Positions 48,801-58,989 of a DNA stretch of 64,000 bases are shown piece by piece. Below the pieces are notes generated by a model that had not been told where the DNA came from, did no database searches, and saw only the letters and a list, made by a program, of their open reading frames with translations. Every line of letters begins with the position of its first letter. The first letter of the stretch is position 1. The stretch spans positions 124,001 through 188,000 of the forward strand of contig SADC01000051.1 of NCBI GenBank assembly GCA_004194705.1, written 5' to 3'. A program made the translations under genes and the position numbers. The stretch comes from Ditylenchus dipsaci. Its lineage: Eukaryota > Nematoda > Chromadorea > Rhabditida > Anguinidae.

Positions 48801-51800
48801 ACATAATATTTGTTATAGAAAGTTGATCTGCTCTATCCTACTATCTTTTGCATTTTTGCCTTGGTCACGACTGTTGTTTTCAAAATATATTTCTGTCTCC
48901 AGTATTTTTCTTCAACGCATATATGTGAAAAGTTTCTTTTACGGCTAACAGTTTCTTATTACTTGTTTGTCTCGCCTTTCTTTTTTTTTACTTTGAGCTA
49001 TTTGTTACTAAAATATTTTAAGTTATATCACGGAACCTTTTAAGTTACCGTATTTTCTCAATTAAACGCCCCGGGGCGTTATTGTTCAACCCACAAAAAT
49101 TCTGAAATTGTTAATCAAAATGGCCTTAACTCTGAAACCCTAGTCAAAAAGAGGGGCGTTTATTAGAGAGAGGGCGTTTATTAAAGAGGGGGCGTTTAAT
49201 AGGGAAAATACGGTATGTGATATATTCTCTTGTGGATAAACCAGAGCTTTGCCTGACTCCTTCTAATCAATTCTATTGCGTCCACCGATTGCCCCTTTTG
49301 TTATTATGCGTGATAATGCTAAAAGTGATCACAAAAATAACCATAATAACAGTTTTACCATAACCAAAATGAATAGGGGTGGCCAAGACATTTTCAGAAA
49401 AAACTACAGGGGACCAAGGCATATTTTGGTTCCAGATATGTATTATGTGTCCTTTGTTTCTTGTAAATCCCAATAAAATTATGTCGTAGTGTTTATGAAT
49501 TGTTTTTGTTCATAACCGTAGGAATGATCGAAAACTGAGATATTGAGAAAAAAATGGTTCAGGACTGAAGTCGACATGTGATGAAATTTTGTCAAAACAA
49601 CAGGGGGGGGCAAGGCAAAATACTCAAAACAACAACAGGGGACCGAGGCAATTTTGGACCAGAAAGTAAAATAGAGCCAGTTGATGAATTAATCCAAAAT
49701 ATTTTTTTGTTTATTGCAGTAAACTTACCCTCTCTTCAGTGAGGGGATCGAGAGTCTGGCTCATCAGCTGCATTATACCATTTCTAAACATGGCTCCACT
49801 ATGCAAAATGGGTATGCTCTGTCTTCTTCCACCCGCCCAGTCAGACTTGACTGAGATGCTGCTCTCCGGCGATTGTTGGCCAGAGAATCTGCTCTTTGCA
49901 ATTTCCTGTTACGCTCCCACTCGAGTTTTTCTGGGCTAAATGGAAGGTCTGTTAGCCAGTATGCTAGTTTTCCTTGAACTGTTATTGTTGTTTGTGGGGT
50001 CGTTGGTGAATTCAGTGGTCTGCTCAAGCTCACTGTAGCCACTCTGCTGCTCGGCATAAGTGTCTTTCATGATTGGGCTTGTTGCTCTTCATCTTCTTGG
50101 GCCAATGGCTCTACTGAGTTGCCAAATTGGATTTTATTAGGTTTTCAATGTTGGCCTAAACTTTATTTACTGAGTGGTTCTGTTCAAACAAATTTTTAAA
50201 ATATTTTTAGCACCTTAAATTTTTTTAGTATTTTTTGAAGAAAATAAAACTAAGAAAATATATTGTGGGATATTTCATGGCTGTACAAAATGCCGGATCA
50301 ACTTTTATATTTTAACATAGTTTAAAAAACAGCTTAAAAATCAATTATTTGAAAGCTTACGTTAAATCTCATAAAGCTGGCATAACACAGTAGACGATAA
50401 ACAAACTCAACGCCTCCCACCAAACAATCCTCTCATCCAGAAAAAATATGACCAGCATAACAGTGCAGTGACATAAAAAGTGACATCTCGGAACAAAGGC
50501 CACCAGGTGAGTTGGAGCACAGTTGTGGAGAAAGGGTACAGAAAGCTAACACACACAGTATGTTAAAGGTGGCGCTACCCACAATAGTGCCGATCCCACA
50601 TTGTTCTGTGCTACGAACACTCCAATAACTGAGGTGAAAAATTCCGGAGCTGAGCCTCCAGCTGTAAAAAACATTTGGTTTTAAACATCTCTTTGATTTT
50701 AACATATTTTCTGTGCTCAGAACTACAAACACGATGAAGATACAATTTTTAAATAGATATTGGTGCTATCCATTGTACCCTTTGCAAAAAAAGCTATTCC
50801 ATTGTACCCTTGCCAAAAAAAATCGGACCTATTCCATTGTATCCCACCGAAAAACCAAATTTTTTAAGACAAGAATTCTGCCAAGAAATGCCTTTCGGCA
50901 AAAAAAAAAGGGCCGGAGTTTTCTTATACCGCCTCCTATCAAGACAGCCCAAAAGCATGTTTTTTCAACATATAATCACTTGAAACGTGTAGAAATATGT
51001 TTTTAGGGCGCGGCTGACCATTTTTCAAAAAAAAATTCTGATCAAAATTTGACTTTTGCCTTGGGGGACCAAAGTAAGCCAATTGGAGACTGTACCGGGA
51101 TGTCCTATTATTTGTTTTTCACCGCGTTTATCTTGCTGGAGCGGCGCAAAAGAGCCCCTACCTGTATTTTAAAATTAAGAGTAATACGTTGAAAAAACAT
51201 GCTTTTGGGCTGTTTTGGGAGGAGGCGGTAAAAGGACTTTAGCCAAACAAAGATTTGGACATGGTTTTGAATACTGGGGTCTGCTGAATAAATAACTCTA
51301 GTATGCATGTTTTCTCATGCATCCAGAGTCACTTTCGAGTAATTTGTGTCTAAAGTATGTGTGTGTGCGTAAAGTGGTATTGGCCTAAAAAGTGGTATTG
51401 CCCTACTTTATGATACATAAAAACGTAAAAGTGGCGAAGCTACAGGGTGTCCTAACAAAGTTCGAAAATTTTGAAAACTTTTGTTTTTGAATAGTTCATC
51501 ATCTGTAACTCATTACTATTGTTTTTCATGCGCGATAACAAAAAATCACGAGTTTTTCAAGCTAGGCTGTAAAATTTAAACAAGAAAGGCACGACCACGT
51601 CATGGCCTGTCGAAAAACGTTATATCCATAAAAATAGTTACTCTCCCGTGTTAGATGTTTTGAAGAACCATGCTTACGGTGGTCTGGTGGTCCCCGCTAA
51701 TTCAAAATTTTTCCTAATCCTTGGGTTTCTGTACGGATTTTTTAACTTGATTTCTAACAAATCCAGGCCTAGAATTTAATTTTAGGTGTAGTTTTGTTAG

Positions 51801-54800
51801 AAACCAAGTTAAAAATCCGATCTCAAGAATAATGATTGGGAAAAAATTGAATTTCCGGGCACCACCTCTTATTAGCATGGGTATGCCCTTAGAGGAAATA
51901 CGGTATTTAAAATGGAAGTTTTGTAATTTTTTAGTTGGGAACGACCCTCAGAAAATTGAGTGTTTGCTCTGAAAAAGCCTACGATGCGCTGAGTAAATAT
52001 CATCAAATTCAGTCTACTTTTTTGTAAAACTCGCCGAGCTGTAGCCTCCCAAATTTTGAAGCTCAGAAAAAGCAGTGCATTAAAAAAAATTATACTTAAT
52101 GAAAATTTTATGTCATATATTCGTTTAAAACTTATTAGACGCAAAATGAATTGACCATTTTAAAGTGTCCTAGAGTTTGCTATAGTGTCTTAAGCACATT
52201 TTGGTGCAGAATTTCAAAAAGAATACTAGGAACCTATACCAGAAAATTAAAAATTTACCGGCCATAAAAGTAGCCCCAGCTACGTCTTCAGAAATATCCA
52301 ACTAAAACTCTACTTTTTAGTATTTTTAGTGTGGTTACAACCCCACTTTTTCAGTGATTACTGCCAAGGCAGGTACAAAGAATTCATCACAGACTATAGC
52401 CAATGCAATGAACATGTACACAAGACCGAACATATGTAGACAAACTGAAAATATAGATAATTGCGTTAGGACTTTGTAATGGTTGTGTGAGCACTTGACC
52501 TGCTCCATTTCGTCGTTGCTTGAGACTAAAGAAGTCACGGGAAATTGGCTGTCATCCATTTCATCATCGTAATAGTAGTCCTCTGAGTCTTCAGCAATAT
52601 CTGATGGATTTCGAGTGGGGGTTGTAGACAGGAGCGAGTGGTTGCGTCTGCAATAACTAATTTTATGTGTATTCTAGATATTTTTTAATTTTTTATAACC
52701 ATACAGTCATCGAATCTCTATATATGGTAGCGAAAAAAACTTTTTACCCAAGCATATTTTTTCCTTCCGGTACAACACTATTTCTGAAAAATTGGTTGAA
52801 CCAAAAGATTCTTGAACACTTGTTTTGAGTAGCACTAGTTTAAATTTTTTAGCCGTTTTTTTTCGAAAATACATTAGTTCTTGAGGTGAAAAAAGTATTA
52901 GGCCAACACACTTTGTAATTTTTTGTCGTTTATTTGTGACCAGTATTCTCAAAGTCATAGGCATAATGTCGAAGTCATAAGCCGAAGCATAATTCAAAAG
53001 CAGGGGCAGAATTAAGTCGATATTTTAGTCAAATTCTGGCTCTGCTTTTGAAATTGTGCTTCTACTTATGACTTTGACATTATGCCTATGAATTTTGAGA
53101 ACACTGTTTGTGACTGCTACTAAACTTTTATGCTTGAAGCTTTTTTGAATTATTAAGGTTATTCGAAAGTTTCATTTTTTCTGTATTTTCACATAAATTA
53201 ACGGTTAATATATCACTCGTTTAATATTTCGCATGCACTTTGCAGACCAATAAATAGCAAAACGCTTATTTGCATCATCACATTATTTAGTAAACAAAGT
53301 CTAATGCAACTTCACCGTTGTTGCAAATTGCGGAAATAAATATGGAAACAGCACTACTTTTTTCACTTCATTTGTTTTTAGCAATGTACTGGCGCTACTG
53401 TAATATACCCCCCCCCCCAAAAAGCGTACTGTAATTACCCCCCCCCAAAAATCGACCTACTGTCATATACCCCCCCCCAAAAACCGACTTTTTTAGGGAT
53501 GGTCAAAACCATTTTTACACAATAATTTCGCCGTAAAAGGACCAGAAAGCAATTAAATGGATTGCGGGCTGTATTGGGATGGGAAGGGAATAATACAGGG
53601 CCACTTCTCGAGATGGTTGGGATCATTAGAGTAATAATTCTCTAGAGTCTAAAGGTGCTTTCAAACCCAGGAACTTGTGGTGCAGGCATAAGTATAAGTA
53701 TTTTCATGGACAACCCATCAGGGGTGGACCTCGTGGGTTTACTCATAGGCCTAGCACTTTTTGGGTGCTAGGCTGAATTTTTGGTGCTGGGCTCTGGCCT
53801 GGCCTTATAGAACGAGGGGAAATGCTCTTCGTGAAAAAATAAGATGTTGAACATAGTTTTGAATACTGGGGCTACCGCATAAATACTCTGGTATGCATGT
53901 TTTTTCATGCATCCAGAGTCGCTTTCGAGTGATTGTGTCTAAGGTATGTGGTGTGCGCATCTCACTCCAAGCCCAGCCTGCGCCCCGAAGGGGGCGCAGG
54001 GGGCTTGAGAGTTAGAGATGCGCGCACGCACTTACCTTAGACATGATTCCGAGAAGTACACTTGATCATAAAATGTATAGAGTCTATTTTTGCCACGGCC
54101 CGAGTTGAAAAACATGGTAAAGCAGCTAAAAAAAGTGGCCCTGTATATTCCCTTCCCCTCCCAATACAGCCATAATCCCTTTTTAATTGCTTTTCTGGAC
54201 CTTTTATGGCAAATTATTGCATAAAAAGGTTTTTAGACACTCCTAAAAAGTCGGTTTTTGGGGGGGTATATGACGTAGGCGATTTTTGGGGGGGGGGGTA
54301 TTTTACAGTAGTTTTTTGGGGGGGTATATGACAGTAGCGTCAATGTACTTTATCTTTTTTCAACGTTTCCATTATTTTTTATTAAGATATCTATTTTTTA
54401 AAACTATCAGTGGTTTGCAATTTTCCCAAAAATTTATTAACCGTAAAAAAAATCAAGTTTCAACAACTAAAAAAGATCAAAATTAAGAAACTATGAAAAC
54501 AAAATATTTATTTTCCCATTTCATCTAGTTAATCCTTTTTAACGGGAAAAAGTTGGGATGAATGCTAGCTTTTTAAAATATTTTAAGAATAGCTATAGCC
54601 TACATTTACAAATGACGCAAATTTGGCTCATTTCATAACATCTTGGAAACAGAAAAAAAAGTGATACCATAAAATTATTTACAATTAAAGGAAACGAGAT
54701 TCTTGGGGTTTGCACTTTTTGCAGTATTTTTTTGAATTTAAAAAAAAGTAATCGAAACTGTTAAATAGCAACAAATAGAAATGGTAGTAGAAATAAATTA

Positions 54801-55404
54801 AACATTTTTTTGACTTCTATAGAATAAAAAGAAGAATTTAATCCAGTGCTTATTGCCTTAAAAGAAAAAGATTTTGAATAAAATTTTTGAAAATAAAAGT
54901 TTTGAGATCTCAAAAAGTATAGATTTGGTATATCCAAGTAGCGCCGATTTTTTTATAAAAAAGCATTTCCACCCTTACTTTAGCTTCAAAATTATTTAAA
55001 CCCAACATTTTGCAGTCCAGCTCGAAGAAAAGCACTTTGCGACGCACCACATCTCCAGCCATCAGTTTTTTGTGCCTCTGACTACTGCTTCTGGTCCCTC
55101 CACTAGTTGTGCGTCTTTTGGGTGCTGGGTACTGACCACCTTCTTGGAGGGTTTGGCACGTGCTCTCACAACATCTTCTGCAGTCACTCGGATGCTGTCC
55201 TTGTTATTGGTGTTGCGTTTGAAGCGACCGTTTCCAGTGGCATGCAGGCAACAACAGGTCTTCGGCCAACCATTCCTCTCCTCTGCTCTTGCCTCCCTGT
55301 TTGGCACCATCCACAAAACCATTACCGGATTCATAAGAAGCTGCCCAACTGAATAAAGCCAAAGCTCCTAATAAGAGGGGGCAGCTACCAGTAGTCGGGT
55401 CCAT
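36864..55404 (-). CDS. K+-dependent Na+/Ca2+ exchanger (NCKX, SLC24 family)
   Basis: It exchanges Na+ for Ca2+ plus K+ across a membrane. Exons, 5' to 3': about 55070-55404 (N-terminal segment, start assumed at MDPTTGSC), 52500-52647, 52347-52444, 52259-52301, 50361-50661, 49729-50113, 46886-47092, 46300-46435, 46177-46247, 46033-46134, 37359-37438, 37222-37302, 37099-37165, 36999-37040, 36864-36944. Diagnostic segments: [31 protein letters not shown], alpha-1 [25 protein letters not shown], loop motif [28 protein letters not shown], alpha-2 [11 protein letters not shown] with [37 protein letters not shown], and the last helices. Most middle exons lack one or two bases, while exons after 37302 are clean. 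The first exon is the least certain. Confidence 0.93.
38057..39198. mobile_element. hAT-like element, GGCGCC-rich subterminal arrays
   Basis: Ends CATACTTGCAC and GTGCAAGTATG are perfect inverses. Flanks are ATCGCAGG and GTCGCAGG, an 8-base TSD with one mismatch. Clusters of GGCGCCGGCGCC-type words lie inside both ends. It interrupts a copy of the core module (38000-38056 joins 39199-39240) and contains another module-bearing element (38300-38995). Confidence 0.75.
38300..38995. mobile_element. C-run foldback with core module M2
   Basis: Left end GGCGCTACTTGCATA plus a run of C; right end a run of G plus TATATGCAAGTAGCGT. A 9-base direct repeat, CAATTTTTT, flanks it at 38291-38299 and 38996-39004. 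Inner arms include CACCCTATATCGACC and its inverse. The core module lies at about 38541-38795. Confidence 0.75.
39376..39432. repeat. Duplicate of an element-end/flank junction
   Basis: ATATGCAAGTAGCGTCAATT and the following 37 bases, through AGACAAAAATAC, repeat 38981-39037 almost exactly. The copied part spans the right end of the 38300-38995 element and host flank beyond it. Confidence 0.7.
40655..42890. mobile_element. 2.2 kb nested unit, word ATCTATGGCCAAAATTCAG
   Basis: Outer arrays of GGCCATAGATTACTGAATTT (about 40685-40790) are mirrored by ATCTATGGCCAAAATTCAGT (about 42735-42880), with CTCGCTCGAAATCATG / CATGATTTCGAGCGAG just inside. Nested within: a roughly 270-base-arm element 40827-42475, a foldback 41095-41825, core module M3 at about 41870-42115, and a foldback 42478-42715 (CATGTTTCAACCACTTT inverted). 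Confidence 0.7.
41095..41825. repeat. Foldback with GACGGGAGATTTACATA arrays
   Basis: Five to six copies of TATGTAAATCTCCCGTCAAA at 41105-41230 are mirrored by GACGGGAGATTTACATATTT copies at 41690-41815. Inside these, GTTAGCTTTTGTCATTCCAA and its inverse continue the arms. The 250-base centre (about 41325-41575) shows no recognised gene. Confidence 0.75.
42935..43195. mobile_element. TA-flanked MITE, CCGTATTT family, word AATTACCCCC
   Basis: CCGTATTTTCTCTATTTATT at the left, TAATTAATAGAGAAAATACGG at the right (split by TA flanks), with the word AATTACCCCCTCTCTAAT repeated three times at the left and AATTACCCCCCGGGTAATT at the right, preceded by the family signature GGGGTTGAAAAAT. Confidence 0.8.
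43584..43650 (-). repeat. tRNA-like sequence, minus strand
   Basis: On the minus strand, ATTAAAGGGGGAGGACACTT is followed by CACAGGTTCGACTACC (B box). A 35-base part (AAAGGGGGAACACTTCATAT and onward to ATCGCCC) recurs on the plus strand at about 40307-40342, so this is a dispersed tRNA-derived repeat. Confidence 0.5.
43795..43937. repeat. Minisatellite with palindromic CAGCCGGCTGAG units
   Basis: Four copies of a roughly 33-base unit, CTCAGCCNNCTGAGGTCTGA then AAATTTTAC. Each unit contains a CTCAGCC...GGCTGAG inverse pair. It lies about 80 bases upstream of the 3-beta-HSD-like start codon. Confidence 0.65.
44015..45485 (+). CDS. 3-beta-HSD-like extended SDR dehydrogenase
   Basis: An NAD(P)-dependent oxidoreductase of the 3-beta-hydroxysteroid dehydrogenase/SDR42E class, acting on sterols or similar lipids at ER membranes. 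Exons: 44015-44150, 44192-about 44293, 44325-44400, 44444-44647, 44699-44841, 44889-45037, about 45136-45485. The start gives [18 protein letters not shown]; the Rossmann glycines are degenerate (GANSLIG where GGxGFLG is usual). [10 protein letters not shown] and the catalytic YCDSK (YxxxK) follow, then [13 protein letters not shown] and [18 protein letters not shown]. The tail has a hydrophobic stretch ([15 protein letters not shown]) and [20 protein letters not shown]. One base is missing near 45004 ([14 protein letters not shown]) and the last exon needs a frame change. It lies wholly inside an NCKX intron on the opposite strand. Confidence 0.85.
45556..45561 (+). terminator. Poly(A) signal of 3-beta-HSD-like gene
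   Basis: AATAAA 71 bases after the stop codon, the first on this strand. Confidence 0.6.
47127..47467. mobile_element. PIF/Harbinger-like MITE, TAA flanks, word GTTGTCGTTG
   Basis: The ends TGTCTCATTCACAA and TTGTGAATGAGCCA are inverse and flanked by TAA (47124-47126, 47468-47470). Copies of GTTGTCGTTG/CAACGACAAC lie inside both ends. A 3-base TAA/TTA TSD and such ends fit PIF/Harbinger. It lies 35 bases upstream of NCKX exon 46886-47092. Confidence 0.7.
47495..48403. mobile_element. GGACCAT-ended foldback, one arm interrupted
   Basis: AAAGGACCATACTGTTGAG at the left and CAACAAGTTTGGTCCTTTA at the right mark the ends. Inner arms at about 47570-47890 and 47990-48140 are close inverses. The left arm is interrupted by a TA-flanked MITE (47615-47771) that the right arm lacks. 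A tRNA-like GCTAGTAGTTCAGTGGAGTA lies at about 48208. Confidence 0.7.
47615..47771. mobile_element. TA-flanked MITE, CCGTATTT family, word AAGCGCCCC
   Basis: CCGTATTTCTTCTAATAAGCG at the left (21 bases, split by the word) and GCTTATTAGAGGAAATGCGG at the right, TA at both sides. Same word as 3583-3832. The empty site survives in the opposite arm of the host foldback. Confidence 0.85.
48404..48596. mobile_element. MITE, GGACCAT-ended family
   Basis: AAAGGACCATAGCCGTTGCC to GGCTATGGTCCTTTAA, with perfect inner pairing of TTTCAAATGTTTGAATT and ACAGTTCTCTTCGTC with their inverses. It adjoins the preceding element directly. Confidence 0.8.
49048..49213. mobile_element. TA-flanked MITE, CCGTATTT family, word AAACGCCCC
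   Basis: CCGTATTTTCTCAATTAAAC at the left and GTTTAATAGGGAAAATACGG at the right, flanked by TA. GGGCGTTTATTA occurs three times at the right and AAACGCCCCGGGGCGTTAT at the left. Confidence 0.8.
50915..51375. repeat. Foldback followed by partial core module M4
   Basis: CAGCCCAAAAGCATGTTTTTTC at about 50945 is mirrored by AAAAAACATGCTTTTGGGCTG at about 51190. The first half of the core module (GGTTTTGAATACTGGGGTCT onward to TGTGTCTAAAGTATGTG) follows at 51256-51375 and then stops. Confidence 0.6.
52937..53115. repeat. Foldback element between NCKX exons 1 and 2
   Basis: GTATTCTCAAAGTCATAGGC faces GCCTATGAATTTTGAGAAC; TTCAAAAGCAGGGGCAGAATT faces AATTCTGGCTCTGCTTTTGAA. Confidence 0.65.
53391..54340. 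mobile_element. C-run foldback with core module M5
   Basis: Starts GGCGCTACTGTAATATA with C-runs, ends in G-runs and TATATGACAGTAGCGT. A 9-base direct repeat, CAATGTACT, flanks it at 53382-53390 and 54341-54349. Inner arms GGCTGTATTGGGATGGGAAG and CTTCCCCTCCCAATACAGCC. The core module is at about 53843-54080. Confidence 0.8.
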
Positions 55405-55509
55405 CGTTGAACTGGCGAGCGCTTTGGATGGCGCCACTTCCTCTTGGCAGATGGCTGGATGTATGGAGTAGAGGAGGTGGATGGAATAGAGATGGGTGAG
55501 TGACATCCT

Positions 55510-57010
55510 TTCTGCCCGTCACAATGAGAGTTTCGATACGAACTCATGGGTCACTGCTCTTGCTCATTTATGTAATTCAGGCAGTCATCTGCAAAACACA
55601 AGATTATGATAGGGGCAGTGTTTATGGTCTAACGCATAAATGAAGTACAGTACAGAAGTTAGTCAAAAGATAATTAAAAGTTTTGAGACATTAGAAAATA
55701 AGATTTCAGCGATATATGACCAAAAATTAGATTACAGTGAACTCTCTATATAAGGTCTACCCCTCAAGATGGTTTTCAAAAGGGTGAAGTAATACCGAGA
55801 GGCGCGGACCTTTTAAGCAAAAATATTCCGACTTTTTAAAGGGGCTGTTAAAACTACCCTTGGGGTTTTCGGATCAGACCAACCAAATACAACTGGCAAG
55901 AGACTTCAACCCCATCAGGAGAAAAAGTGGCGGGCACTGGGCGGGAACGAACTTAAGAGGGCACCGTTAAATCGATAATATACCCAGATTAGGTTATACT
56001 TGTTTATACTTTAGCACTTTCCAAACCACTATTTCTACAAAAAGCCTACATTTTTATTATAAATAATAACACAAGTGTTCAGCAAGAGATAGAGTACCCA
56101 AACATTTAGGGAGTGTTTATAGCCTCTTTAAAACCAATTAATAAATAATTATCCACGCATATGCAATAGTTTTTTGGTGGTGGAACTTAAAGTGAAATTG
56201 CTTGCCTGCCTTCCCCCTAACCAGCCAGTCAGCCAATAGCTCTTGCCGCATTTGAACAGCTTTTAGTTTGAACACATTTGATTGCAATAAAGCTATTATA
56301 AGGCAGGGACATTAATGCTATTATGGGTGCAGCAGCAGCCACCCATACTCCTTTTTTGACCAAAAATTTCAAAAGTAAAGCTATATTCAAAAACAACTGC
56401 TGCTGCTGCTTACTGCCGTTCGTCACAATCCAGTCCAACAAAAGCCTGCTATTCTAAACATTTCTCGCCAGACAATAAATAAATAAATATTTGGTGTTGG
56501 CAAACATAATTTGCTCTTCCAAAAACTTTTTTTCGCCCCAATTGAAAAGGGTCTAATAAGATGTGGTCGCCCTCCTTAAATCAAATTTACCGTCCTAACA
56601 ATTGTCCAACCAAAAACAAGTTTATTGAATGGCGGAAATGGCTCAATCCTGTAGCTGGACCAAAGACTTCCTCGTCTTGTTCTTTTTGTTTGAACAGCCC
56701 TCCCCCATTCCCCCCGGCCACCACCCTCAACCGCACATATAAAGCAGTGCTAGCAGCAACTTTTTTGCGGCCAAGTGAGTGAAGCCCCAAAGTCAACTCA
56801 GGCATAAACAGCAGTGGAACGAGTCATTTGAATGCCTAGTGGTTGCTGGCTAATCCCTCCCGGGTGCCAATTCCCACAATGCAAATAAAGTAAAGTGAAT
56901 CTCCCCCTCCCCTCTCTTAGTTTGTGGGCTAGAAGGAGAAAAAGTATGCAAGCAAAACAACCAGCCGGAACATGAACAAGAAGAAGATTTCATTGGGCTA
57001 AAGTGGTAGT
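55510..57010 (-). promoter_or_regulatory. Repeat-poor region upstream of NCKX
   Basis: Apart from a degraded pogo-like piece at 55736-55985, this region lacks inverted repeats and resembles the JPH upstream region (GCAGCAGCAGCCACCC, CTGCTGCTGCTGCTT, CT-rich tracts at 56880-56930). It probably holds the NCKX promoter and 5' UTR. No start site is assigned. Confidence 0.35.
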
Positions 57011-58200
57011 AGTCCAGAAAAAAATCGAAACAGGCAGTTTAGAGCAGCTAAATAAGGGCACATTTCTGCCACATATGTATATATGAATATATAATGGATA
57101 AATCCGAAGTATGGAATTAAATGAATGGACTGGATATATATGCTAATTCGGGCTACTTCGCTATACATCCTTCGTCCAATATTTTTTAAAATAGTTTTTT
57201 TTCACTATTTTAATCTAAAAAAACGAACAATAAAAAACAAAAAATGTATTGAGAGGAGAAGGACAAATAAGGGGCCATTTATTATAGAGGACATACTAAC
57301 AAAATAACTTCAGTGTCTTATCGAGCAGTGTTGAAATTTTTTTTGTAAACAAAGATCGGATACTTCTATAGTTTACATCCCAGCTTCAATTTTTTGTTGG
57401 AATTTTGACATTTATTTTTTCCATTATTATTTAAATTTATTAATTCAACAATGTGCGACCTATTTTTCTTCTATACTATAAAATAAAATATCAGAATAAA
57501 ATCGATTACACAAAAAGTGCAGCATGTAAAATTTGAAACATACAGAAACAGGATTTTCTCAAATAGCTTTTAAAAAAACTAATTTTTTTTAATTTGAGAA
57601 ATATTATTTTTTAATTAATTTAGGAATCAAAAGCACTGTTTTTAAAATAGCAAAATCAAAATCTCGACAAAAAATGATAAATAGGATGTCAATTCTAGAA
57701 GTATGAAGATCTGCAAGATGGAATATTTTCGATTTAATTGACCGTTATGTACCCAAGAACTGTGGCACTCCAGGAGTGACGTGGATTTGTAAAAAACGAA
57801 TTAACCATTTTTAATATGGACTCATAAAGCTAAATAAAAAGCACCTTACATATTTAATGGCTCTTGTTGAGCAAATAAGAGATCCAGGTGGCGATTTTAT
57901 TTTCGTCACCTATTTTTGCAATTTTATCAAACATTCTTCACGGGCTTAACCACAAAGCCGCTAAAAAAAGTCCGCTAGAAAACTGATGTGTGTTTGGATG
58001 CTTCTTTAAATACACTGAAATTGTGAAGGAAAATGAAGCCAACTTTTTGCACAGTGGCCTCCGCCAAGTTCGAAAAATGAAAAATTGACAGATGCACAAT
58101 TTTTTTCAAAACATCACAAGACCAACACGGGACTAAGCATACTCCTTCCATTTTTTTCGTATAATGTGTGACAAAACTATTTTTTTAACACTTCTGCTAA
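57010..58200. other. Stretch without a recognised gene
   Basis: AT-rich sequence with short ORFs only and no clear inverted repeats; I see nothing assignable. Confidence 0.3.
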
Positions 58201-58210
58201 AGCTGAAAAG

Positions 58211-58434
58211 CTCTTTAAAGGGGCATGCTCACCCGTTGAAAATTTGAGCCTTCCAATTCAAAACAATTTCTTAATCATCGAACTTCTGTACGGATTTTTC
58301 AACTTTGTTACTAACATGAAAATACCGAAAAGTAAATTCTTGGCGTTGTTTAGTTAGAAACGAGACGTTCAATGATTAAGAAAAAAGTTGAATCAAATTT
58401 TGAACAGGTAAGCACGCCTTTAAAGTTGTGGAAA
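58211..58434. repeat. Foldback with CTTTAAAG(G)GGCATGC ends
   Basis: CTTTAAAGGGGCATGCTCACC at the left (split ends) faces GGTAAGCACGCCTTTAAAG at the right. Inner pair CAATTTCTTAATCATCGAAC / TTCAATGATTAAGAAAAAAG. Its interior resembles 51680-51850. Confidence 0.65.
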
Positions 58435-58477
58435 TTACACTTTTTAGCACACACCTCATTTTTCAAAAGGGGTTTCA

Positions 58478-58705
58478 GACCTCCTACAGCAATTTCTGTG
58501 TGTAACTCAACCCCAAACTTCCATCTATCCAGAGTAACTTTTGCCTCCAGAGTAACTCAGGTATGTGTGCACATCTCAACTCCAAGCCCTAGGGTTGAAG
58601 GGCTAGAGACGCGATGTCAAAACCGAATGTGTCCCCGAAAAAGTGTAGTGGCTTGAGAGCTAGAGATAAGCGCGCCTACCTACCTGCGACATGAATCCTA
58701 GCAAG
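58478..58705. repeat. Diverged core module M6
   Basis: CCAGAGTAACTTTTGCCTCC, GTGTGCACATCTCAACTCCA and GACATGAATCCTAGCAAGAC match the order of landmarks in the core module. The CCGAAGGGGG hairpin is replaced by other sequence. Confidence 0.5.
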
Positions 58706-58989
58706 ACTCTTGATAAAAAAAATTTAAAAAGAGGCTTAGCTGCAGTGACTATAACACGGTAGAATACCGTATTGTTAAAAAATAGCTCACCCGCGTGAGC
58801 TATTTTTCAACGCCTCAAAATCGGACAATTTTGAATTCGATTTCGAGATTTTGGCTGCTCGGCCAAAATGCAACATAATGCAATAAACAGCGATGTGAAA
58901 TAGTTTCTCTGGGCTGAGATATAGGTTCTCAAATTTGAGGGGGTGAGTTAACAGAGAGACGTGGGGAAATAAAACATTTACGGGACATT

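Noticed and set aside
36864..55404. NCKX as a pseudogene
   Set aside because: Its lesions are single-base losses of the same kind as in eIF2-gamma and JPH, and splice sites and key motifs are intact.
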